Assembly (NCBI RefSeq): GCF_020360975.1
Contig: NW_025408667.1
Span: forward strand, 9,982,001 to 10,046,000
DNA: 64,000 nt
Source: Hirsutella rhossiliensis
Lineage: Eukaryota; Ascomycota; Sordariomycetes; Hypocreales; Ophiocordycipitaceae
Direction of reading: 5' to 3'
Shown: piece by piece, positions 11,457-22,649 of the stretch
Numbering within the stretch: position 1 is the first letter of the stretch
How the letters are laid out: the number at the start of each line of letters is the position of its first letter
Program-made: the position numbers and the translations under genes
Notes under the pieces: generated by a model
Database searches by the model: none
What the model saw: the letters and a program-made list of their open reading frames with translations, nothing else
Told to the model about the DNA's origin: nothing

Positions 11457-12234
11457 CTCCCGCCCCGAAGTGAGAGGCCGTGATGCGAGGCTGCGCATTT
11501 GGAAATGCACTCGTCTACATCCTCCTCCACCCGCTGCCCTTCTAGTTTGGGGACGGCTCAGCGACAATGTACTTGGGAACAGCACGGTTGAGCAATTGGT
11601 CCATTTTGGTATGTATTCAGATCAGACCAAGCACCCCCTTTTCTCCACTGTGCAAACCTCAAGACCCGGACACCAAAACGCCTCTTGGAACTCGTGGCCT
11701 CAGCCCTCATACACACTGCCCGAAGCTGCCGTCACATCACCCCGATGCACGGCAGTATCCCTCAAGCTCAACAAAATCAGGGAAACAGTGAACCAGGGCA
11801 AGGGAAACAAGCTCAAGGGACAAGCCCTTATCCCCGCGCCCGTCTATTGTGACACAGCCCGCTCGACCACTCCGTGTTCCATGTACATTTTGTATGAAAT
11901 GTACTTTTCATATGTAGACATGTAGACAAGGCAATGCCTCGTTTGGATATCGATCCCCTTTTCCTAGCCAGTAAGGCAACCCCGGACGAACAAGTCGAGC
12001 CGCGGCCACGGCCCCTAGGGGACATTGGTTGAACACGGCAATCTAGACCTGGTTTGACTCGCCCACACAGCAAAAAGTAAATATAAACGATTTGAAAGAA
12101 ACGGCAGTATCAGTCGAGCGCCTTAGATTAATGGGTATCTGGAATTGCGGATCGTGACTGCGTGATCCGCGGAGATGGAGGAAACAGGGTTCAGAAAACC
12201 GATGGGGGGCCAAGAAAATCAACCGGAGTCGCTC
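11457..12234. other. Convergent 3' intergenic, no gene seen
   Basis: About 780 bp between the fasciclin gene and the convergent MADS-box gene. It should hold the two 3' untranslated regions. No domain-bearing frame is visible. Confidence 0.6.
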
Positions 12235-14314
12235 TTATGCGTACTCGACCTTGATCCTCTTGGGCTCAGCAGTTGCCCCGTGCTTCTCGCCCAGGCTGCC
12301 GGCCCCATAGTCGGGCGACTTTCGCTTCAGGCCGCCCGACGCCGCGCATGAGGCGCCGTTGCTGTTGTTGGGGGCCGTCGTGCCGGCGGCCATGCCTGAT
12401 CCAGTGGCCGCGGTGCCGGCGTTGCTGCTGGCCGTGTTGCCCAGGGCGTGGTTGTCCTCTCGCAAGAAGCTCGGCCCGGAACCAACGACGGGCGTAGCAA
12501 AGTTGAGGGGACTCGGCAACGTGTGGTTGTCGCTGCCGCGAAAATTCCAGTCCGGATAGAAGCTGCTCGGACTAGGGAGCAGCTCGTTGCCGAGGAAGCG
12601 GGATGGCAGGGCGGATGCGGGCGTCTCGCCGTTGACGTTTTGTTGGGGCGGCGGTCGAGCAAAGGGGTTCGGCGGGCCACTGGCCCCCGCTGACAGCAGC
12701 GCCGATGCCGACGGCGAAGGAGGCGGGAGGACAACCGACGAGTGCGAGTTGTGCCGCTGCGGTGCATTCGTCGGAGTGACTGCGGGATTGTGAGGCGAGA
12801 TTGACTCCCCGGTGGCACTGCCGGGCTCCGACACGCCGTCCGGGATCTGGACCGTGAGCCGAGGCCCCCTCGGGCGCGCACCGCCAGCCGGAGCGGCGCT
12901 AGCCTTGAGACTGCTGGCCCGGGAGGGCGGCGTAAATGCCGTGTCTGGACCGGACGAGAGGGAAGGCTTCCGGGGCCGGTCGAGGCTGCCTTGCGTGCTC
13001 GAGCGCTTCAGCTCAGGAGACGTCGCAGTTCCGTCGCGCAAGGCGGGGGCGGGGGCGTCGACCGACTGAGAACGGTTGTGGGGCGGTGCGGCGCCGGCCG
13101 GACCCGGCTCGGCCTTGACGGCCTGCGGCTCGGCGGCAAAGGAAGCCAGGTGCTGGGAGAGGATGGAGCGGTTTTCCTCGATGGGGGTGAATATGCTGTG
13201 AGACTTGCGCTGCGGCATCTTCTTGACGGCTGTATCGGTGTTCAACAACGGCGGCTGCGGTCGGTCCGAGGGCTCCGTCTTGGGCTCGACTGGTGGAGGG
13301 GGCTGAGGGTCTTGAAGCCGCCGCTCGGGGCCTGGCTGGGGAGTGGGAGGCGAGACATAGGGCACCGGATGAGGCGGCAGGTGCTGGGCATTGGGCTGGG
13401 GCGGTGACGGTTGGGGGCGGGCGGCGACGGGAGCGGCGTGCGACGGGGGTGGAGGCGGGGGCGGGGGCGGAGGGTGCTGTGTTGGGTAGCCTGGAGGTGC
13501 CGAAGGGCGGCGTTCTTCCACGTAGGACTGCTGGGGAGGTGGGTATGAGTACTGCCCGCCGTGCTGGGGTATCAGGCCGGGTCCATTCGCGGATGGGTTG
13601 TAGATGGGCGGAGTAGGCATATACGTGATGCCGGGATGCGGCCCCTGGGGACCCCCGACTGGCTGCGCAACCATGGTTGGGCCCAGGCGCCGGACATCGT
13701 TTCTCGAGCTGGGACGCGACCCCATGGGCGGCTGGGGCGTGGCGCCCCGTGGGTTGTGGCCCGGGTGGTGGTAGGGGACGCCGTTGGCAATGGGAGGAGA
13801 GGCGGAGGGAGTGTGGTGGCGAAGGATCTGGGAAAAGGGGGGCTGCTGGCCGTGGAACTGAGGAGGCATCATCTGGGGCTCGACACCTTCGGCTGCGCGG
13901 GGAGGGCTTGCGTCGACGTCTTCGTCGTCTTCGTCATCGTTGCCGCCATTGAAGTCGGCGGGACCCTTATGTTCGTTGATGGCACCATGCTGTCAACGCG
14001 TCAGCAAGTTTCGTTGCACAGGAGCATCGTCGGCCACCGCACCAGCTGATATCTGTGGATGAGATCTCGCATGTCCGAGGACGAATACTCGTAGAGCTTC
14101 TTGTTGTTGCCAAAGATGAAGACGGCGACGTCGACGGAGCACAGTACGGACAGCTCGTGCGCCTTTTTGAACAGACCACCTTTCCGCTTGAGGAAAGTGC
14201 TGTGGCCAGGACAAGTCAGTCAAAGCCAGGAGGCTAGAGGGAGGACAAGAGTGCATACACGGAGCGGTTGCGGTCATCTTTGATGGCCTTGATCTCTATC
14301 TTTCTGCGCCCCAT
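12235..14314 (-). CDS. rlmA: MEF2-type MADS-box transcription factor, RlmA/Rlm1-like
   Basis: Transcription factor of the MEF2-type MADS family. In yeast and Aspergillus the ortholog is the nuclear target of the cell-wall-integrity MAP kinase and activates wall-biosynthesis genes. Three exons, 14314-14259, 14199-14043 and 13989-12235, give about 655 residues. The MADS box spans residues 1 to about 60: [19 protein letters not shown], then [20 protein letters not shown], then [32 protein letters not shown] follows, a segment I recall as conserved in filamentous RlmA proteins. The remainder is Pro/Gln/Ser-rich and low in complexity, as in activation domains, with an acidic DDEDDEDVD stretch near residue 90. 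Exon 1 ends mid-codon (GT), and splicing restores RSVTFLKR. Introns are short GT-AG. The symbol is transferred by similarity; orthology was not tested. Confidence 0.93.
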
Positions 14315-16960
14315 GATGGCTCGGTTGCGCCGTCGAGATGATTAACGGGTCGACGGGAAGGTGCAGGAGCGACGGGCCAGAGGCGTGGTGGAGGTCGGGG
14401 ACGGGGCGACAATCGACGGTAAGGCAGGTTCGAGGGTGGGCGCGGGGCCTCGTCGCTTGGGTGGCGGTTGGCCGTGGAGTAGCAGTCGAGCGCGCAGTCG
14501 TCGGCGGTGGGTGTTGGCCGTGGGGCGCGCGTCCAGGGCACGAGGGGATCGGGTGGCCCGAGGGATGATGGCCGTGGCCCGTGTGGGCGGGTGCAGCAAT
14601 GATGGGCCGGGATGGGGGGAGGGAAGTGGCAAGAATTGAGACAGGGCGAGGGCGGGAGGGAGGATCAAGGGTGCTTTAAGATGAAGCCGGGGGCGAAGGG
14701 CGGCAGACTTCGCTTGCGAGACGTCAAGGGCAGCGGGCGCGCTTCTTTTTGTCCTGTTTGCGAGAGATGGCTGTGGAGGGTGGTGGTACAGGCAGCCGTT
14801 TCGTCGACACAAGCATGGAACGGCAGCAGCAGCAGGCGGGCGCAAGCGTCGAGGGATGACGGGGTGGTGTGTGCAGGGCAGAGGCGCAACGGAGGGAACG
14901 GCGTGTGTCGACAGCGCAGAGTCGCCGGGAGGCCGGTGGGAGCAAGGCCGAGGGCAAAGCAATGGAGGGCCGTTGGAGTTTGTCGGAGCCGGCGCAGATG
15001 CTGGGCGCAGGACGGGGCTGAATCTGGCGTGGGAAGCTTCTAATAATAGGATCAAGATCGTGTCGAGGTAGGACGGAGGGGGAAGAGGGGAGCCCTGGAA
15101 AGGGGAAAAAAGAATTTGGGGAGAAAAGAGGAGAGCAAGAGGGCGGAGGCTCGAGAGCGAGCGACGCGGCGGGCAGGCAGCAAAGGTGGGCTCTAGGCAG
15201 GTCTGGTTGGCCGGACCCCCTTCCTTGCTGGGGTTTCCCTCTGTCCAGAGTACAATAGGTAGGGTAATGAGGTTTTCTCTACCGAGTACTGTACGGTACT
15301 GTGCTGTACGTATACCGAGCGAGCGAAACGGTGGCGGGCCGGTGGTACCTGGGGCTCTTCGGAGAAGAAAGGACTGCACCCGCTGCTGCGTGTCTGCTTA
15401 CCGTGCCTGCCCAGGTACCTTGCCTACCTATCCCACTACACAAGGTACTCTGTACATAGCACGTACCTACCTACCTATGCACTGAATGAATGAAATTGGA
15501 AGCAGTACATACAGTAGCTCAATGCATGCACCTCGCTCGCCGTTTCATGCTGAACAAGACACAGACTGCGCCGTCCATTCTATTCTTCCCTGGCCACTAC
15601 TTCTTATGGCAGACCAGCGGAGCAACAATGGGACAAGGTGGCAGCTGGATGGAGGGGTCGTGCTCTTGTCCTGGGCTATCCAGGGCTACCTCGCGCCGTG
15701 CACGGGTTCGGCGGGCGGACGCGGGTCAACGGCGCTACGGAGAGACCTCCGTCCGCGACCAGTTGGGCCGGGCTTTGCATGCCTCGTCCTGGGGAAGCTC
15801 CGATGAAGGCCAGGGGCATCCAGGCGGCCCGTGTTGCTGTCAATAGAAGCAACAGGACAGAGTCTTCTCATCTGCCTGTCGCGCCGAACATTCCGTCTTG
15901 AATCATCCACCCTTTTCCGGCCAGGCTGACGGCGGGCGCGCCAAGCCCTAGCCGGGCATGAATCGCCTGTGCCGTACTCGAAACAAAGGGCACCGGCAGA
16001 CAATCATGCAGCCTGTCCGTACAGGTGGACCGAAAGGGCCGACTGGGACGGGTGGGAGCGCGAAGATGACCGTCGACGTGTGTGCAGCCTCCCTTGGCTG
16101 GGACTCCGCGCCATACAAAACGCCCGAGACGAACACTCACCGCATCATGCATGTGCTGTACCGACCGTACTGTACAGCCCCGTCCCTGGACAGTGCAGAT
16201 TCATCTTCACCCACACAATGGCCATTGTCCATCTCCCAACTCGTCTGCCTCGACCTTGCTTTGCTTCCTCGCGGGCAGCAGTGCGATCCGTTCGTCGTCG
16301 CAGCTCGGCTCTACCTGCCCCGTGCCCCGTCATCGTCTTGGAGACTGTCGCACACGACGCTGCGTCTTGCCAACGTCATCTCCAAGGAGAACCGCCTCAT
16401 CCATCATCCCCCCCTCGGTGCGCCATCGGTCGTTGCATCTCTGCATGCATCCGGCTGTCTTTTCGCCCTCCCTGGTTGGCCCAGAGACTTTGGCAGCGAC
16501 AGGCATCGTACGAGTCGCGCCATGGCCTGTCTGCCCGTGGTTTTCTCCGCCTCTGCCACACGACCGCGGAGGTTTGGCCGAGGTGCAGACCACGCCCAGC
16601 CCTACTACACCTACTACAGGGAGATGGTGATACGTACATGGTGGTTGGACTCCACGTGGTGTCTATTTGCAACCACGCAACCCGTCCTTCATCTCAGATC
16701 CACCACCCCTCCATCTCCATGCACTGCAACCCGCCAAGAGGCTCGTTCCTGTCCAAATACCTAGGACGGTTACAGCATCGTTGCTCAACGTTGAGCCCAG
16801 TTGATTTGATCTGGTTACCGTAGTACTCGCTAAGGCCAACTTACCCAAGTACCGGTACCTGATACGTACCTAGGTAGGTGCTGTAAGGGTGTCGTTGCTT
16901 ACCTAAGCAGCGGGTCCTTCGTAATGAACTTACTCCATATCCGTATCCGTACCGACACCG
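14315..16960. other. Upstream of the MADS gene; no supported gene
   Basis: The left kilobase is likely the promoter and leader of the minus-strand MADS-box gene (purine-rich on plus, pyrimidine-rich on the coding strand). From 15,270 to 15,480 and from 16,840 to 16,905, runs built of GTAC, ACCTACCT and TAGGTAGG words are dense. Overlapping open frames up to 284 codons (15,958-16,823) occur in two plus frames at once and show no domain, so I treat them as chance. Confidence 0.5.
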
Positions 16961-19900
16961 ACACCCACAGACATGAAGCTTTTGGCGTCTTCACCAGCAA
17001 CGCTTTTGCCTCCATCGTCAATGCCTCTCCTCCAACGCCTTGACTCAAGAATCACGACGACGCGCCCTTTCGCCTCTTCTTCCTTCTCCTGTGCCTTCTC
17101 GACCAGCTAACTGTCCCGGCTGAGCGCCTCCACCCCGTTGCAACATCGTCATCGCCCCCAGACGCGCGTCCAGGAATATTTTCGTTTATTGTCGCTCTTC
17201 GACGGGCGCTTAAAGTTAAGACGTTTTGGCGCCCGCGTCCAATGCTCACCTGCTTGCCAACCAATTCAACTTCACCCCCGATTCTCGCAGCCGTCAGCCG
17301 AATTGCTCCACCTGCGCAGCTGATTGGCCCCCAACTTTAATTCTATAAATAACCGCCTGCCTCCCCTTGCCTCCAGCCCCGGTCGAATGCCGGGTAGGTA
17401 GTTTGCATCGTGCAGATGGTCAGGTTAAGAAGGTGTTTTCTCGTGGCACGCGTCTCGATTGCGCTCCGGCCAAAATGCTGAGAATAGAATGCAGGCTGAG
17501 ACTTGGAGCCCATGGCACCGACCGAAATAGCCGCAGCACGACGAGGCTCAAGTGTGGCGGCGTATCAACTTCAAGGTTCTGGCGTGGATGCCCCCTGCTC
17601 ACGATGCTAAGAACTGGCGGCTACATGGACACTTCCGAAGCTCGGAACCCCAAGGGCCGCCTCCCGGAGGGTGCACAAGCTTTCGAACGGCCCCACGCGC
17701 ATCCGGGGCTCTAGAAAACCGCCGCACACGGCTTCAGAGCTCTGGCGTCTGGCGTCGCCACCCGACAATGGCCATGCCTACTAGGGCAGGTCCCGGGGCC
17801 TGCCAAACTGGTGATGGCGAGATGATGTGACGAGGGAGGCGCTGAAGCGAGTGTTTGAAGGCAAATCCCCTTTTGGAGATTGAAGATGCGCGAAACGGCC
17901 TGCTCGAAGGGCAGATCATCTACCGCGAGTCCAGGCCTCGGGACCCCGCCCATGGGCTTGGTCTGCACTCTGCTTCCCCGCACTCTCCACCATATTGGGC
18001 TGCAGTCACGGATTTGGATGAATGGAAACTGATTCGCACAGAAACGCGGAGAGCATCGGGTTTCGCAGCCTCAGCCGCCCGGGGCTCCACTGAGGGCATT
18101 GCGAATCATAGGGTACGAAATTGGTGCCAAAACATCATGGCTCTTCTTTTCCCCGCGCTCATGATCTTCCAGGGTTTCACGCCGCGTCAAAAACTATTTC
18201 CAGGCCTCGATATATCTCATATGTCGATGATTGGGGACGGCGACTCCGGCCGGAGGCAGAGGATCCACTTGTCAAAAATGGGTGGCGGGGCTTCGTCCCA
18301 CCAATCGTTTCACACCGTCGCCCGGCCCCGACATGCCTCAAGGACGGCCCGCATCGACGAAGGGAAGCCGTACTAAGGAGAGGGTGGGTTTTTTTTTTGG
18401 TTAATAGAAGCTGGGTCCGGCCGCGTCGTGTCAAGCTACAGTAGCTGATACGACAGCCGGGCATCATGACGAGGAATGGAGAGCAGACGGGGCCATTCTT
18501 GTTAAGGGGCGGCAGTATCGTCAGGCACTCTCTGCTTCTCTTGCCGTCCTTGCAAGCCTGGGCGCAGCATGGTGCCCACTCGGCGACGCGGGAGGCGGAT
18601 CGAGGCATTGACTCGCGCAGCACGCGGCAGACTGACTCGTCTTGTCGCCAGGCGCTTGCCCTCCACAGTGCACATTTGCTCGCTCGCAGGAGGTCGGTCA
18701 TTTTCATTCTACGTGATGGATATGCGGCTGATCGTCACTGATCCCAGGTGGTCGGCAACGGCGGACGGAACAGTACATCATGGACCAATCTGTAGCGACG
18801 CCTTTTGGGCGCCTACGACGGCAGATAGTGGTGATGATGAAGGTCTCATCCTCCAGGCTACCTTTTCCACTCGGCATCTGGCTGATCGAACAGTCGTTTG
18901 TCCCTTTGCGGGTTGAGGCCATATGGTTCTGTTGAGAGTCTCGATCTTGCCGTGATTCTTCTTTTCAAGATGGCACGCGCCATTGCAACCAGCATATTGC
19001 GCTGCTGGGCCGACCCCCCCCCCCCTTGCCTGCACTCGACAGCCGCCGACACATTGCTTGGCTGTGACCTCTTTCGGCGCCGGACCTTGTCCTTGCCGCA
19101 TGAGCCACACAGGTCGGGTCTCACGCACTCGACAGGCTTCCATCTCAGCTCACCCATTTTACATCAGCATCACTCAGATACACGCCCAGCCGGCCCCATC
19201 GCGCAGCCGCCGGCCAACGCAGCCCATTGGCTCAACCCCCCTTGCTTCTAAAAATATCGCGCTTCCCCCGCCTATTTCTCCGCACCCGTCGTCTGATCGT
19301 CCGCAGACGCCCGAATGATCCCGGGGCGGCGCCTGCGAGACACGCGACATGCTTCAAGGCTCAACCGTAAATAGGAACCGACATACTTTTCACCCTGGCG
19401 TCGATGCCCGTTCCGTTCACGCTCAAGATCGAGCCCTCACCGGACTCTCTGCCCATGCCTGAGCCTGAATTATTACCCGGGCTCGCGAGCATGGTCACCT
19501 CTTGGGCTCTACGTCGGGCCCGGTCGCTGAGAGCAGCAGTTCTATCAAGCCCGCGCTCCCTGACGCATCGACTCGTGGTATCATGCGATGTCTGCGTACG
19601 ACGGGCATGTGGCCGGTCGAGGCTTTGCGCTTGGCCACCGCCTGCTGGCTGCCAAGGTTCGTTGGCCTCCATACTCCTCGTATAAGCCGTTGCACGGTTC
19701 GTCGAGGAACCCTTTCTTGCCACCGTACTCTCGATTCACAAAGTTCTACTTCGTGTCCGTCGACTGCGAGGCGTCGTCGCCCCAACCCCACCTGAGAGTT
19801 TTTCCTCGCCGAGTGAAGGTCGAGGAACCACGCGAGGTCACGGTATCTCGACGAGAACCACGCTACATTCCGCGCCTCTGCTTCGGACATGGTAAACAGC

Positions 19901-22649
19901 CCGTGGAAGTCGTCGCCCGTCGTCTTGCCGGAAGCACCGTCCCGCACATTACGACTCTCAGTAAAGGCGACTCGGCAATCTCAGAGAAGTCAAAGTTGCG
20001 GTTGTGTCGACGTCGACTCTGTCCTCGTCCCCCGCGTTGGCGCTCCTCGCGTTTCGGTTCCTTCTCCAGCCGGAACTTGTGCCAGGCTAATCGTTCCAAT
20101 TTACTCGCAGTCGTCAACGATTTCTCGGCCTCATGTCACATCGCCAGCCGGTAATGTAGCCTTTTCTCGACTAACCGGTGGTCCATCAATGCCTCCTCAA
20201 CGACATCGGAGCATTCTTCCTGCTTGTTCAGCCTTTCAAGTATCCAAGTTCAACACATAGCGGCCTCGATTGGACCTACAAGACCCTTTCACGGCTCCAG
20301 AGCCCTCTGCGTTTCGTATTGGCTTTACTATTTTACGTACCAATTATCCGTGACTCTTCTTCACAAGTGGGAACGATGACATTCTCGTTCTATTATGAAC
20401 GGGCGGCATAATGCAACTCAGCTAAAGCCCCTTGGTCAACTTCGACTGCCTAAAGCACGCTCACTCAAAGGTAGCAAGAAGGTCCAACCAACTCCGAGCT
20501 GGCAACGACTCTCGACGCTTTTTCTTCATCCCATCCCTTGAACCGTTCACATGACAGGCTATACCAGCCGTTGCCCATACCGTGGCTGTTTGGCTCGTAA
20601 TCCCATGGCCGTCAAGGACTGGGAGGCTACTTGCTAGGCTATCAAAGTATCCGTGTTGATGAATGACGCGTAGACTTCAAAACAACAAAAGCTATGGTGG
20701 TATTGAGATTTTATAAGCATTATTAAGCTTAAAGCCCGACGCAAGATTGAACCTAGGGAGTAACTTGTGCTTTAAAGGATGAGACGTTAGGATAAATAGA
20801 AACGGCTCGAAAATGGCGGCTGGCGTTTCTCACAACAAAACTGGCAGCTTGGTCGTGAGTGTCTCTAACGTTGCCTAAAAAAGAACTTGTTCAGACTCTG
20901 CTCAACGTCAATAAAGGTATGGTTTTCAATCTATATCTAGCTGCTATACCTCTTATGTGGGCTCGATACCGAATCCTTCACTACTTCGGAAGTGAGACTC
21001 TGGAGCAAGGTTCCATCAAGGCCCCTGGACGGTGGTCAACTGGCCAGTGGCACCTGTTCGTGTGGAGATCAATGGCCTTGCTATCAGCATCAGGCATCAA
21101 CCACTTAACGACTACAGCTCCGCTATCGGGGACCGGGTTCTTCTCTCCACCGTATAAAGGTCTGAACAAATGTCTGCTCTATATTTTTACGTATGAGATA
21201 GATTGTGACTCGGTTCGAAAACTATTCTGCTTGCAAGTGGAATGCCGGGCAGAGCAGTGGACGTGGTCTATTCCGTGCAGCTAGGCAACGTCGTCTGCTG
21301 TGGTAAACTGATGACACCCCGAGCTTCCCGGGCCGTGGCTAAATAAAGCCAAGAGTATTCCCATCCAATGTAGAATTGCAAATATCCAGTACTCTCCGTC
21401 GTGGTGTAGGCTAGGAGCAGTGTAGCAAGCTTTCACGGCCTATGCCATTCCTCATACGCCACTCAACGTCGGGGGCCTCGGGAAGTAGCTGCTGGCCAAG
21501 ACGCGGAAGATGCTGGCAATCAATACGACCCCGGAAATTACATTCATGCTTCGGAATAAGAACCGAGTTCAAGCTCGCAGAAATTTTTCGACCGCCTTAT
21601 TTCGTGCTTTACACCCAGCCCTGGCTCCTGAACTCCTCGTATCCCGAGCCGACCAGCCTTGCAACAAAGTAAGACCCCCAGATTCCCTTGACAAGAGTAT
21701 AACCTTGGTATACATCAAGAGATACTAAAGAGCAAAGCCTAAGGAGACATGCAGGGCGCCCCCGAGAATGTCAGAACACAGGTCTTGTCTTTAGGAGGCT
21801 ACATAAGACCTAAGTATGTTATGTCGGCCTGCGTCCTCCCCCTTCCTCCTTGCGGGTATAAATACACAACCGACACACGAGCACATACATATACCTATAT
21901 GTAGATGTTGGTGTACACCCTTGCTTGTCCCATGTTGGAGGTTGACCCTGATTTCTCCCCTGCATGACATGGATGAAAGCCACGAAGCCTTCAGAGTCCT
22001 CGCGCTCTTCAAGCCCGCTGTCACTACGAAAATTTTCCCGGAAATGCGGCGTGAATGATTGGCCCTGCCCTTGAGCTTATGTGCCCTCGAATTCCGCAAC
22101 GCCCGGTGAACTAGGGGCACAATAATGAATGACAAAGTGCTGGAAATTTCTGAATTGAACCCCCTTGAAAGCTGAAAATACACATACATGCATACATATA
22201 TACATAAATTTCAAATAAATCTAGTTCTTGAATTGTCTTCATTCTGGATAGGCTTGTATCTTATTAGATTCAACTTATTTGTTTGCAAGCCTAGGAATAG
22301 GACTGCTATTCCTGAGCGGCATGCACATGTGTAAGGAGGCCTGATTACCTTGCATATAGTCTCAAGAATCTCTGGCTGTTCGTAGAACTCGGCACCCTCG
22401 TGAATTGCTACTAACTACAAGCAGAGAAGCCACGAAGCCGTAGATACAAAAACCATCCAGGATTTACGAGAATTCGGATCCACGCTAAAGGGGGTGCTCC
22501 GCCTCGTCCGCTTGCGTGGCGCCACCAATTAAGATTTCACACTCGCCCAGTCCCCCAATTGCTATAAAGCCTGGGATTTATCTCCATTCTGATTCCTGGA
22601 TTGCTGTTTCCCATCCGAGAATTGCATTATTCTACAATTGCAGCTCCCA
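16961..22649. other. Gene-poor stretch, nothing assigned
   Basis: About 5.7 kb without a gene I can support. A TATA-like ATAAATA lies near 17,344. Between 19,400 and 20,400 several overlapping frames on both strands reach 90-190 codons; one plus frame opens with an ATG at 19,404 (MPVPFTLKIEPSPDSLPMPE), and a minus frame ends at 19,361 with GTGIDARVKSMSVPIYG. Neither has a recognisable domain or a convincing intron chain. From about 20,200 the DNA becomes more AT-rich. It could hold a decayed gene or transposon, or a noncoding transcript; I cannot decide. Confidence 0.45.

Noticed and set aside
15958..16823. Two overlapping plus frames of 268 and 284 codons
   Set aside because: Mutually overlapping in different frames, no domain, no splice signals, and no clear promoter.
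20859..21284. 141-codon plus frame
   Set aside because: Opens with GTG, has no domain, and lies in AT-richer DNA with competing frames.
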